Positions 12,807 to 24,264 of a stretch of DNA of 64,000 nucleotides are shown one piece after another; within the stretch, counting starts at the first letter, position 1; each line of letters opens with the position of its first letter. The notes under the pieces are model-generated. The model searched no databases. It worked only from the letters and a program-made list of their open reading frames with translations, and was not told the origin of the DNA. The DNA is from Ancylostoma caninum (taxonomy: Eukaryota; Nematoda; Chromadorea; Rhabditida; Ancylostomatidae), in contig JBAJFG010000409.1 in the NCBI GenBank assembly GCA_037903475.1, forward strand, positions 620,001 to 684,000. The letters run 5' to 3'. A program made the translations under genes and the position numbers.

Positions 12807-13303
12807 TTGCCGAAGCACCACAACAGAAATTCGTTCACTTTCGTTTCAGGTTATGAAGAGGTCAACATTCTTGTACTTAGTACTCCTGTGGGAAGTAGGA
12901 CAGGTCTTAGTTTCCACGTGACACATGAACTCCACTCCTTGTTTGCAATCTTGTCCGTTCTCACCAAGGAAATGCATCTATGTTTTACTACAGAATTTTT
13001 TCCATCCAAGCAATTTTCTAAGGACACATTTTCTTACTTGTCTCAGTTGCCATTGCGAAATGAATCCATAGAAATTTGCTTTGCTCGGGCTTGGCTCCTA
13101 TGCAAGAGACGAAAATGGTGCAGTCCTTGTTTCAAAAGTCTAAAGAACGAGTTCAAACTGGCAGAGGGCTGGCTTCCTTGTTAGCCGAATTCCTGTCTGC
13201 TGATGATCCCTTACGAGCATTTTGGAGAGCAAGAGCTGCGCTATCATCAACAGAAACACCAACCTATCTATTCGAGATCTGGAACGAAGCCGACCTCAGT
13301 TAG
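12807..13303 (+). CDS. coding-like plus frames, unrecognised
   Basis: Two overlapping plus frames are open: 12807-13184 and, shifted, 13076-13303. A TTTCAG acceptor-like site precedes GTTATGAAGAGG near 12850. The 3' frame reads like protein (SLFQKSKERVQTGRGLASLL, then ADDPLRAFWRARAALSSTE) and ends at a stop near 13303; the frame beyond it is also open for about 30 codons. The frame change and the stop suggest a pseudogene or a missed intron. No domain was recognised. Confidence 0.25.
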
Positions 13304-13477
13304 TTGTGGCGCAGAGGCTATGCACTCGCTCCTCGTCTATTTGACTGCTTAAGCAAGGAAGGAGACAAGTGTGCATTTATTCTGATCCGAAAGACATGGG
13401 CTTCGAACTGCATATGCTTATTCGGATATCTTTCCGTTTCTAAGGACTCATTTTAGGTGCGTCAGCTTTCTGACGTA

Positions 13478-13633
13478 CAGGGGACTCCAAGTGTACGCAG
13501 ACAAGAGTCGGGACCGCGGCGCGGCTTTCATGGGCAGAGACGCAGGCGCACACTATGCTGAGCTCCTGTGACTCTGCCCACGGGAGCCGCGCCGCGATCT
13601 CGACTCTTGTCTGCGTACGTTTGGAGTTTCCTG
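13478..13633. mobile_element. 156-bp hairpin MITE flanked by TA
   Basis: Arms of about 62 bp are near-perfect reverse complements around a loop of about 32 bp. The left arm starts CAGGGGACTCCAA and contains GTACGCAGACAAGAGTCG and CGCGGCGCGGC; the right arm is its complement with a handful of mismatches. TA dinucleotides flank both ends (13476-13477 and 13634-13635), as expected for a Tc1/mariner-type target. It has no coding capacity and is much more GC-rich than its surroundings. Confidence 0.75.
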
Positions 13634-14346
13634 TATATTGTACATAATCTCCCTATTCTGTTTTGGTAGATATTTCCGTTATTCTTTCATGAACGAAATT
13701 ACTCTATCCGAGAAGCTCTCTAGTTCTGGAGGGATGGCATTAAAAAAGTAAGCGAAGCTAGATCATTCCTCTATTCTCAGCCACACCAATCAAGACTAGA
13801 TTCTGTTGTATACTACATATGTTAGCTTGAACAGAACTAATATGTGGCAAGCGGCTATCAGAAGAATAAGCGGAATTTTCTGCTCCTTGCTTCCGTTCTT
13901 TTCATTTTATGCTTATCATTTAGATGATTTGTAGATGGTTTGCAGATGTCTAAAACCGGTAGAAGTTATCTGTGCCAATTCAATGTGCACCTAAAATTCT
14001 TGGAATCGCGGAATAAGAATTTCCTCCAGCTGCTGAAACAACCTCATAAGCTTATTTAGTCCCAATACAAATCGTATGAACGACAGTGAAGAGGCAACTG
14101 TGTTATGAGTGTGAGTCCTACTTTGTTCTTAGCTACAGACCATGTGTATGTATAACTAATGTCCTGGAGTGTAATTTGCTTTAGCCAGGTGAATTTTATG
14201 GCATTATTACGTTTCAGCGAATACGCCAGGGCAATGCGATTAAATAAGATTGAGAAAGTACTGAGCAAGTATAACGTCTGAGACTTTTCTAGAACGAACG
14301 GCTAGTTGTTTGCTTTTATAGTGCCGTGCTGTCCGCTCTCGAATCT
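13634..14346. other. unassigned
   Basis: No feature supported. A 70-codon minus frame at 14056-14268 is open but not recognisable. Confidence 0.4.
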
Positions 14347-14510
14347 GGGCCAGACTGCTTCATTGAAATAACCCACGGTAAACCTTTAACATACCTAAAT
14401 TTTCCAGTACTTGACATCAACATGCATTTTCCAGTACTACATCAACATGCTTACTCACGTTGACGTGTGTGCCTAACTGCTACCCATTGTTAATCGTATT
14501 GATAAATGTG
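14347..14510. repeat. family B repeat (diverged copy)
   Basis: It starts with GGGCCAGAC...CATTGAAATAACCCACGG, matching the GGGCCCGGAT...CACTGAGATTACCCAGG end of the 18.5-kb copy, and contains GCCTAACTGCTACCCATTG, matching the CAGCTGCTACCCAT core. A short segment with TTTTCCAGTACT is duplicated inside it. Confidence 0.5.
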
Positions 14511-14949
14511 GGCTTGCCCGTTTTCCCAGCATCCTCGTCTTTTTACCGCCTTTCGTGGAAGCACACATCCTCCCGCGAGAAACAAATTTTTTACATTTTT
14601 TCTGCTGGGCACCAAGTTATTTTCCGATCTAAACGGGAAGGAATTATTGCAGAGTGTTGAGAGTCTACCCTCATAGTATGCATACTCGTTATTTTCGATT
14701 ATACCTTTCAATCCAGGTTTGGAATTTTATGTAAATTTCATGAAATTCGACTGAGATTTGCCCTTTTCTTGTTGAGTTCTATTTTGTATTCTGTGGTTCT
14801 TTTCGACGCTATTTCTTTTTCTTTACTTTCTCCATTTCCATTATTAAACAGAATCACCATTATGTAGGTCTAAGCATGCGCTGGCAGATTCAACATTCAT
14901 GCTGTATATTCTTTCGTTACGGAGCGCAGGTGTAATATGTTGGATATCG

Positions 14950-15190
14950 ACTAGTGGGTCCTAATAGTGTCAGAGGGCTAGGATTTAATAGGTTAAACCA
15001 GCCCACGGACCCATGTTTGAGATTGCCCATGGAAAACGAGTTACCAATCCCAAACTTACCCTTTATCTGACACCCACAACTTGTTTACCCATACAACGTT
15101 GTCTGTAGCTAGCTGCTACCCATTCATAAGCGTACCCATGAGTATGAACTTACCTATTCTTCCAATAGTGCATAGGGACCCACCAGGTTA
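14950..15190. repeat. family B repeat
   Basis: The segment reads, in order, CGGACCCATG, GAGATTGCCCATGG, CCCTTTATCTGACACCC, GTTTACCCATAC, AGCTGCTACCCATTC, TTACCTATTCTT and CATAGGGACCCA. The order and words match the copies at 14347, 17715, 18515-18860 and 38294. The ends GGGTCC / GGGACCC are complementary, which fits a short terminal-inverted-repeat element. No coding capacity. Confidence 0.6.
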
Positions 15191-17077
15191 GCAAATCAAC
15201 TTTTAGGTTCTCTGTCTCCTAATATTGTGGAGTTTGTAGGATAACCAATCATGTTAACCATCGTTACTCGGCGTGGTTAACGTTTTACGAACCCCAGCCC
15301 ACAAAGGTGCAGCCGCTTCATCTTTACCAGAAATACTTGCTCAGTCGAGGGTTAATCAAATGATCCTCCTCATGCAACAAATGGACCACAATGAAATTTT
15401 TCGTGAATTTGATCACAATACCTTACACCCAATGTCTTTAACTGTGGTAGAAGTAATCCTTCTTTTTATGACTCAGTCCTTGTTTTTGAAGAAAACATCC
15501 AAGCCGCACGAGAGGTGGGTTCCATGTGGTTGTTGTCCAGCTGGTATGGCTTTTACCCCAAGACGACTTCTTCTGCCTAGAAAAAAAGTTCCCAAAAGAA
15601 TGAAGTTGATGAGAATGCCACGATATGCATATCTCTCTTTAGTTCATTTTTAGCCGCTCTGTTTAGAGTTTTTGATTGATCGGCGAGTTTCCTTTTACTC
15701 ATATGATTTCCTCTTACTTAGATAGAAATTTTCGTAAATTTCTAGCTGCCAATCACAGTCACTTCAGACACGTCCCATATCAGATTAAGAAATTGCGAGG
15801 TGCATAATTATGTTCTCAATTTTTGAATAAAATTTGCACCTTTACCATACATGTATATATGTTTATGAGAACGTATTCTGAGGCGCTAAAATTTTGTTTC
15901 ATTCCATTTTTTGCGTTGATTTTGCCTTTGATCCAATTATCAATTCTGAACTCATATTTATTTATTTATTTATTTTCACTACACTGTGCCAGGAGCACAA
16001 TGCTACCCATCAGAATGAGGGTAACAAGGAAAGTGACAAATGTTAAGGAGGCTTTTGGAAGTTCAGTGCAAGTTTATACTTCATTTGTAACGCAGGTTAA
16101 ATGAGGCGTTCTTACGTATCGAACCTTTAATAACTTTACTTTTATTTATTTACATAACTAGTCATAAAACTAAGTCTCGGCTGTATTCATTTACTTACTT
16201 ATTTATTTATTTATTCCTGACAAGACCTTTTGAAAGTTCATTCCCCTTCTTACTTGCTTCGTTCAATTTCAAGTGACTTTCGTTCAACATTTCTGCGCAC
16301 GTTCTTCCTTAAAACTCCACATATACTACTTCGTATGCGCATACGCTTAGAATTTTTCTCGGAAACCGCAGACTCGTTGCAGATTTTCGCCTCGCACACT
16401 TATTTTCTATGCTTGGCGTTTTTCTACAGCGCATAGCTCTTTGACGTCGCGCCGCGCCGCTGAATAGGGAGCCACACTTTTGGTAGTTTCTTGTGGATTT
16501 GCGGAAGCGCCGCTGTGGTTGTGCTTGTCACAGCCGACTCAGCTATTCGCGATTTTGTCTCACTCCGTCAGAATATTGTCCTTTGTCGGGCGTTCCGTTG
16601 AATTTCGCAGAGTTGACTAGTACAAGTGTGTGTGCTACAATTCGGAAAGGTGGCGATGTTTCTGTTATAGTTACATGTGAGCAATCTCCTTCTATCTAGG
16701 GATTGAAATTCGCTCTTGTCTCAGTGCTCTGAAATATTGAAGGTAACCATTGCAGACAGCGTAGCAGTCCTCGGAAGGAAAATGATTCAAGTCATCGGAA
16801 CTTCGCACCGATATTCCTGCCTGATCCTTCATTTTCCTTTCCTAGATTTGATCATGTTTTTTTTTCGTTTCTGTGCTCTTCTTCGTTTACGGTATTAATC
16901 ATTCAACATGGATCCTCACAGTGCTTTACTTAAAGGTTAATATTAGTCATTACATTGATTGAGCATTAGTGAACTATTGCTTCAGATAAAGTTCCATTTT
17001 TGAGAAAAATCAATTTTGAAAGAAAAAGGAGACCTCACATCAAGAAAAGACCTACCTCCCCCCCCCCCCCTCCCCCA
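15191..17077. other. unassigned, with TTTA simple repeats
   Basis: TTTA-type simple repeats lie at about 15955-15975 and 16193-16215. A C run lies near 17058-17070. Plus frames at 15273-15653 and 16493-16699 are open without a recognisable product. Confidence 0.4.
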
Positions 17078-17372
17078 CTGTAGCACAAGTTTACCATCAC
17101 TGAAACTCTGATAAATATGCGCTAGGAGCGCCTTTCGAACAACACAATGCCTCCGGTAGAAACCCCAACAGCATTTCCTACCAGCTGCTGCCATGCTTCT
17201 CTCAATTGCTGCCATCCTCCAGCAATTGCTCCTGAAGAGACAAAAGTTTAAGCAGCAACTGAGGCAACGATGGCGGCAACTGGACGAGAATGCTGTTAGG
17301 GTTTCTATTCAACGTAGTATTTACGCTGTTCGGCCTGCGTTTCTAGAGCACATTTATCAGAGAATATGCTTT
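17078..17372. repeat. palindromic element with open frames in both arms
   Basis: The two halves are imperfect reverse complements. The left outer arm contains CTGATAAATATGCGC and GGTAGAAACCCCAACAGCAT; the right contains ATGCTGTTAGGGTTTCTA and GAGCACATTTATCAG. The match continues through the centre, where CAATTGCTG and CAGCAATTG face each other near 17200-17230. A frame read outwards in either direction gives similar peptides ending in HIYQ (minus LLAHIYQSF; plus FLEHIYQRI). It behaves as a foldback repeat, not as two genes. Confidence 0.65.
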
Positions 17373-17714
17373 TTAGACTCATAAATAAGAAAAAATTGTA
17401 GGAATATATAGATATAGTGTTCTCCATTACGAACTGTAATAAATAATATCTATCTTAATTTCCTTGGAAATTCGTTTTTGTTGTGACTGAAGAATCCTCA
17501 CAAATAGTCGTTTTCTTTTCCAAGAGAAATGCAGACCCATTGATTGAAGAGATTCCACCTTGAACTGAGGTGGCTATTAGGGTTTTTTCCCTGCCTGAAT
17601 AGATACTTAGGAATTTCTTAGGAACAAAAAAAAAAACAAATTTTCTCTTTGATAAACAACATGCTTCAAGCGGAGAGAACTGTGGATTTTAATAAACTTT
17701 GTGGTATCGGCAGA
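17373..17714. other. unassigned
   Basis: AT-rich, no feature supported. Confidence 0.4.
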
Positions 17715-17855
17715 CCAATTCACAAATCATACCTATTCCAAAAAGTCAGTTTACCAAATTTACCCCTTACCCGTGTCCTAAAACATGTTTACTCATGATG
17801 ACATTATGCTTACCTAGCTGCTACCCCTGAGTAATCATACGAATGGTGTTACATT
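17715..17855. repeat. family B repeat (diverged copy)
   Basis: It contains the ordered words TACCAAATTTACCCCTTACC, ACATGTTTACTCAT, TTACCTAGCTGCTACCC and AATCATACGA, corresponding to the family core. The ends are not sharp. Confidence 0.45.
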
Positions 17856-18024
17856 GCTACTGACTGTGGCCCATCAACGCACATGGTGTATGAAATAATT
17901 AACTCAATAATAACTGAAGAGTGGGAACCTCGCCCAGTAGAACAACGTAGGCACATAATCGCCCGAGAATGAATTCTCCAGGGAGATCTGATCGGTTTTG
18001 CACCTCCTTCACACTTGAGCACAC

Positions 18025-18354
18025 TTAAATACACAGCTGTGAAGGAGTTCCATCATTTATTAGTTGGCCTCCAATGAATTTGCTTTTCCTCGGGCGTTTC
18101 CATGCTGAATCATATGCTTTTTGTCGATCGATTTGACATCCTTCGAAGCGCTCCATCTGAACGATGCTGCTGGGGGTTGGCGTCGTTGAATCGTTATAAT
18201 ATATTCGGCGTCTGTGTGTCTGTCGTCGTCGTTGTTGCTGTTGTTGTGCTGCATGTTCTTCTGTCGCCAGCGCCCCCGCTCCTGCTCTTCCTATCGTAAA
18301 TTTTGCGCAATTATTGCCGTAGACGATAGCACGGCTGTTTCGCAACCCTTCCAT
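18025..18354 (-). CDS. coding-like minus frame with short polyQ tract
   Basis: The 109-codon frame contains a run of five Gln followed by an Arg-rich stretch (RRRQTHRRR), produced by a CAA/CAG/CGA-type trinucleotide tract near 18225-18255. The C-terminal part (ERFEGCQIDRQKAYDSAW) looks like normal protein. A second minus frame overlaps it. No homologue was recognised. It may be a disordered host exon, but the trinucleotide repeat makes the open frame weak evidence. Confidence 0.2.
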   Translation of the reverse strand: MEGLRNSRAIVYGNNCAKFTIGRAGAGALATEEHAAQQQQQRRRQTHRRRIYYNDSTTPTPSSIVQMERFEGCQIDRQKAYDSAWKRPRKSKFIGGQLINDGTPSQLCI

Positions 18355-18514
18355 CAGGCTGTGGCGGCATGAGGGCTCTTCGAGGTGTGTTAGCTTTTTA
18401 TGGATTTTTTTCCATCAATTGCATACATGTATTCACTGCTTTAGTGTGCTAGTTCCATTTTTATTGGTTGGGCAGGGAACGGTCCAATGTTTTGAGTTCT
18501 TGGCTCGGAAGTGT

Positions 18515-18860
18515 CAGTCAGATTACCCATGGCAAATGTGTTGGCGTGCGAAATTTACACTTTACCTGGTATCCATCAATATGGTTGCCCATACCTGACC
18601 TTCACGCCCAGCTGCTACCCATGGGTATTAGCTTACCCATTCTCTCAATCATGCATCCGGGCCCTAGATTATTGTTTCCGAAGCGTGCACCACTGAAAGA
18701 ATGGGTAATCTCGTACCCAGGAGTATGATCGCACATAGGTAGCAGCTGGGTGTGCACAACGTCACATATGGGTAAACATGTTGGAGGGTGCTAGGTAAAG
18801 AGTGAATTTGGGTACGTTTTCCTGGGTAATCTCAGTGGTATATCCGGGCCCAACATGAGC
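18515..18860. repeat. family B repeat, inverted dimer
   Basis: Two family B units lie head to head. The left unit reads GATTACCCATGG, TACACTTTACCTGG, CCCAGCTGCTACCCATG, TTACCCATTCT and CATCCGGGCCC near 18664. The right unit (about 18700-18855) is its reverse complement and ends GGGTAATCTCAGTGG...CCGGGCCC. Each unit is about 150-185 bp. This is the most complete copy for defining the family ends. Confidence 0.65.
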
Positions 18861-19165
18861 CTAAGGTAACCATGAACTTTTGAAGAGATTTTAGCCTGTA
18901 AATGTCTTTTATGCTATCGTAACTTTGATACACGGTAATTTCTCCACGATACTTCCTCTCGAATCTTAAACAACTTAGGAAGTCGACTATCTTAAGAAAT
19001 TCCTCAACCGTTGTAGCTATTAATATGTATTTATTCATTCATTATTTGGTTGGCGGGAGAGTCCTGTCCGAAAATTTGCAAAAATTCCTATTATTTGAAA
19101 GATAAACGGAAAGGGGAATATGATTTATGGGATATTCATGCACATTTCCTAAGCTCGGTTGTATA

Positions 19166-19204
19166 CGGGTTGCCCTTCCCTCAGGAATGAGGAAGGCCAA
19201 CCCG
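19166..19204. other. short hairpin
   Basis: CGGGTTGCCCTTCC (19166-19179) faces GGAAGGCCAACCCG (19191-19204): 13 of 14 positions pair, with an 11-nt loop. It lies alone in AT-rich DNA and its role is unknown. Confidence 0.5.
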
Positions 19205-21574
19205 GATTCAACTGCGCCTGGAGTTTCTAGAGGCACATCCTTTCTGTTGATTTACCGGCTTTGCGTCTGGAGATTCGAGCTGTTGCGAGCAACCACATCT
19301 TGCACGACGCAATGTCACCAAGCCAAGAAATGCTGCAGCTGGACTTGATTTCTCAAAACAGGACAATCGTGGCTATAGCTTTGTATAAATACTAGTTATG
19401 TAGAGCAGTATAAACAATTAGGTCGGTACAAACAGTTTGAAACGTCTCCATACCATCCTTTCTCTTGGCAGAAATTAGTTGGAACAAATGTTTACATTGA
19501 TTCGTTGCTTTGCAGAAATGCACTGTTCCAGGCAAGAATCGGAAATACGATGAAATACGATGAAATTTTTGCGAAGGTGCAACACATCCCACATGATAAT
19601 TGTCGTGATCTAATGGTCCCTTCTCTACATGGAAACCCATTCAGATAATACGCATGTTAGGCAATTTTCGTGCTCTGGAGGACAATCGGGTTGGCGTGAA
19701 AGAAATTAAAATTGCTAGCGGCATTTCTTGGATGCGTTGATTCTCGGATGCTCCGCGTATCTTCAAGGTTTATTCAGTCAAATCTGCAACTCATTCTGTT
19801 GGAAAATTTTGAAGCTCTTAACTCATCAATCTTAGTATTCACCTTCTGTCTACGATTGAAAAAAGCGTCTAATAACTGAAGCAGGAAAAATTCGCAGCAG
19901 GCAATCGAAATATGGAACTCTTTTGCCTTCGAATAAAGGTTTACCCACTCTTTTCTTCCCTTGGAACTGTGAGCCAAACGCAGCTCACCCGCCTATGTAT
20001 TTTTACTTTTAAACTTTCAGACATGAGTATCCGTGCTTAAGGTCTTGCTCAATCGCCTTTCCATGAACCTTGGCATGAGATCTACGTTTGCGGGTTAGTG
20101 GTATAGAGCTGTACAGGTTGTTATTAAGTTGTTATTTTCTTCATTAACGGCTAACTTTTTGGCGAGTTCGCCTTCATCAGAGCCTGAATATATGAAATCG
20201 ACAGCGATTTATTCGGACAAGCGTCTAGCTAGCCTACAGGAAATTTTCTAATCCTACTTTTTGACCACGTCCTACAAGAGCGCGTTGCCTGCTTACTTTT
20301 TCAATCGTTTTCATTCTCTAGCAACGTCTGCTCATATCCAATACCTTGGCCTATTATCAGATGTTATCAGATTCTGCAAATTGAGTGGTCTCCTCACACT
20401 TGTCCCAGCTGGGTTTCTTAGTAACTACTCGCTGGATCTTCCATTCGGATGGGTCCACACTCCATAACAGCTTCTATGGTAGACGCATGGGTTTTGATCC
20501 TGCATATGTCTTCCACATTTTATAGTAACTTCGATCTATGCTTTCTGTTCTTGGTTCCAACGGTAGGCTGATCACAACACCGTTATCAAATCTCTTATTT
20601 TCATATCCTCTTATGCCACATGGTGCCAAGGATCCATCGGATAGACACCACATTTGAAACATTTCCGGTTTTTCCGCATCTGAAGGAGGAATCGTCCAGG
20701 TTTCAACTCATCAAAGCAGTTAATTAGTATTAATTGCCGCTATATCTTTATTCTCATAGGAGCGAGAACAATCGGTTAACGCCATGAACACTGAATTAGT
20801 GATCCGAATACGGCAGACATGGCACCGATATGAGTCGGGATCCTATTTAGGGACGAGCAGAAGTGTCGCGTAGGACGTCGACGAGTTCGGGAGTAGAAAG
20901 TTGAGAGTTCTCAGTAATGATAATTGAGTCGACATTATTCAGCTTCTGCCGTTCCTGTAGAAATTCAAAAATTGGAAGCTCACATGACGCCAGAGTTCAA
21001 GAATTCCTTAAACTGTAATCCCACTCATATCTGATCCTCATCAATGAGGCATCCTTTTCTCCTGTACTACCGAGCCATGCTGTTTGAAGTGTTGCACTTG
21101 ATTCAACTCTACGTCATTTACATGCTGTATGCCGCTGGCTCGAATTCTAATTAGTTGGGCGCGTGACCGTGCTTCTTAACAGTTTTTGCTTCTGGCTCTC
21201 TTCTGAAACGTCGAACAGCTGCGTAGTCTTAGAAAAAACAGTGTCAGCTCACGCGCGGCCCGCACTCTTTCTTTACCTATACCACGTGATGAAGGATTGG
21301 AACCGAAACATCATATTCTCAATTAAGCGGGTCCGTGTAAGGGCCATTCATGACAGCTAAAGACAAACTTTATCCTTCCATACTATGCAGCATTGAAGTC
21401 CTCTATAAGATTCAAGAGCTGCTCGTGTTATCATTAATTTCCTCATATATTTCCTTGCCGAAAACTACCTACTTTACCTGTTTCGTCGTCTCTGAGAATA
21501 AGCTGTAGGTCAGCAACTGTAGCACTCATCAGCAGCGTGTCCGTTGTGCTCATCCAACCAGTTTACACCTTAAA
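19205..21574. other. unassigned, short coding-like minus frames
   Basis: Minus frames at 19392-19640, 19774-19977 and 20474-20662 are open for 60-80 codons and not compositionally odd. The last follows, in another frame, KNRKCFKCGVYPMDPWHH near 20660, which looks like a fragment of a Cys/Trp-containing protein. None was recognised and none has clear splice borders. This may be an exon-bearing or pseudogene region. Confidence 0.25.
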
Positions 21575-21861
21575 GTAAAGAAAATCAAATTCTGTCACTA
21601 GCAGCGGCTTGTCTATTCATCTTGCTCGACGTTGACGATGAGATGCCGTCAAAGAAGTCGATTTTTTGCAAACCCGGGGCATTAGCGCTTTGTCTTTTCC
21701 ACGACAGTGCTATTCTTCGTGCGCCAATGAACACAGAAAACTCGCAACTTCAACCGCTACCCGCTGGATTCGAATGGTTCGCGCGACTGCAGCTGCTGCT
21801 AAAGGGAGTTGGACATCTCGGAGGTATTTTATTATTTTTCGACATGAGTGGGAGAATTTAA
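21575..21861 (+). CDS. coding-like plus frame, possible host exon
   Basis: The frame is open for about 95 codons after a stop near 21572. Residues read like ordinary protein: SLAAACLFILLDVDDEMP, then KPGALALCLFHDSAILRAP and GFEWFARLQLLLKGVGHLGG. A donor-like GGAG|GTATTT lies near 21822, so the last codons may be intronic. Codon use is more GC-rich than the flanks. No family was recognised and no ATG or acceptor decides the start. Confidence 0.3.
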
Positions 21862-24264
21862 AAATTGGAAAACTACATGTTCCAAATTGTATATTGCCAA
21901 TACGGCATATTATCTATAGGCGATTCCTCAACCTTCTCAAATGGAGCTCTTTTCGCTTTATTACAAATGATCTGTTTGACACAATTCCACCGTTGGCCTC
22001 TCCTCCTCTCCCTTCCTTGTCCGGAATGACCTTGCTTAAATGTGTTTTTCTACACATGTTTGTGTAATGCCAAATCCTCAACACTTCTGGTACCAGTTAT
22101 TGGTCTGCCAAACGAGTTGCGGCGGTTTTCGCGCCACATTTGCATTCTCTCCATTTCCTAAAGTTTGGTTGAGCATCTGTACTCATTCAGAATTGTTTGC
22201 TCTGCAAGTATAATGTTCTCATCATTTTTATAGAGAATCAAATTTTATTTAGCTCAGAGCACTAGAGATGAAAAGGCAGTCTGTTGGTTTGGGACTACCT
22301 AGTCTAACTTGGGTTAACACCCTCCCTCACCCACTCCTTCTTCAAAATGTGCTTGCTTAAAAATGGGGTGGCCAGAACCTGACCACATTGAGAAGAGCTT
22401 ACCAACACTGAAGCGTTACCTGGTCATCCTCAATACGAATCCATCGTGCCGTCATCGTTCTTTGTTAATTAAAATTAAAAAATAACTAAAAAATGTAATA
22501 GTTCCAACAGAAATTTATTCGAAAATTTATCTCACTGGTCAATGTTACCTCAGCGTTGGATCCAGGACGCAAAAAATGTAGGGCAGCTTGTCTTGACGGC
22601 GATCACCTCCAACTATGGACACCAGAGGAACAAATTTTCTTCGGTAACTTAGGATTTATCCACACCTCCGCTTTGTCGCCTTCTTGTAACCTACCTATAC
22701 TAATGCCTACTGAAATGATCAAGGATTAGTTGGTACACTTAGGTTGAGTAATTATCGAACGTTTTTTTTTCGGGAAAGCTCAGGTAATTCCCGAACACTT
22801 CCGATGGTGTAATAGGCTATGCAAATCCTTTCAAAACCATTTCTAACAATTCACCAAAAGTCCACTGCTTGCTTTGAGAGGACAAATTTTTCTTGCTTTC
22901 CGTTAGTTGCACGACGGACATGGTTAACAAATTCGATGGGCGAACTTATTTCGATTCAGTTCCAAGCTCTCGTGACCAGAATCGACGTTTATTTCATTAG
23001 TTTTACTAAAATCCTCATCACGATACTTTGGGTTCATACTCTGTCGAGGCTATGGAGTATACTGCGGAATGAGACACGAATGAGACAATCTACATGCATT
23101 CCTGAATAATCAAGGATTTTCTTTAGAAGGAAGGAACAGACAAAGTCCAATTTTATTATGCTAGAAATGGACGAGAAAAGGCTCCATAATTATGCACTGA
23201 CGTAATGGTCGCAGTCGAATTCCTTACGCATTCTCATCACGGCTGAATCTGATTGGTATTTGTTCGACTTACCAATCAGATTAGAAAGAAAGCTATTTAG
23301 AGATGCAGCTTCCGCACCATTTGCACCCTTTCTCAAGATCGTATCTTTTTTCACAGCTGCACCAGCTGCAGAGAAAATAGTCGTGACATTTTAAAGAAAA
23401 GCATTACGATCTGCTGCCAAAATGCAGCTGCGCTCTGGAAACTGATCGTGGACTTCCCCATAGAAGTGAAGCCAAATGAAAGAAAAATTTTCTATATCAA
23501 CTAGTGGCCCCGTAAGCCACGTTACTGTGCTAATTTCCAAAGTGTGAACGTATTGGCCTGGTGTGGTTTTTCGTGCGCGCCAACAGGTTGTGTGAGATTC
23601 ACGTCCTCAACTCGAGCTACACTATTTCACAACTGTATATGTATAGCTATAACATTATTCAGTCCAAAAAGAGCACGTAGCGTAGCGAATGAGAGAAGAT
23701 AACTGACAGAATCCGTGGATCAATTTGCTTTGTTCTTTCCATCTCTGTCTTTCGCGAGCAGCGAGCATACCAAGGACCGCGTGAAATACAGAACACAACT
23801 GATTTTGTATTGTACAAATCACTCAGTCAATAACTCAGTAAGCCAATCATACACACACCCTCAGCATTACCACTGTATGTGACTATCCCATCCTTCTAAT
23901 TCAAACCGAACTTATTCTGAAAACTTTATACTTTTCCAAAGTTTTTAACAAAAACTGAAAGAAAACATTATTGTGAGAAGAGAATAAGCATCACGAGCGC
24001 CTATTTCCACCAATCATCTTTGTCATTCCTCATCGATATTCACCGACACGACGTGGTTCATTTATACTAAACCAAAAAAGTTCCAAGTGATGATTAAGAA
24101 AGTGATTAAGAAATTACAAAGCAATGAACTGAATTCGCTGACTATTCAAATTCACGTGACCTAGGGAAGGGAGATGATCAACAGGGTTGATGGGATAAAT
24201 GAGTAGGAGCATAAGTTATTGGTTATTTTTCGCTTAAGCTTAGGAAACGAAGATGCTCCATGAG
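21862..24264. other. unassigned, with a hairpin and short repeats
   Basis: A perfect 13-bp hairpin with an 11-nt loop lies at 23246-23282 (AATCTGATTGGTA / TACCAATCAGATT). A 39-bp segment at 23462-23500 is repeated exactly at 29539-29577. A 29-bp segment at 22701-22729 recurs inverted at 29791-29819 with one mismatch. No gene was supported. Confidence 0.5.
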
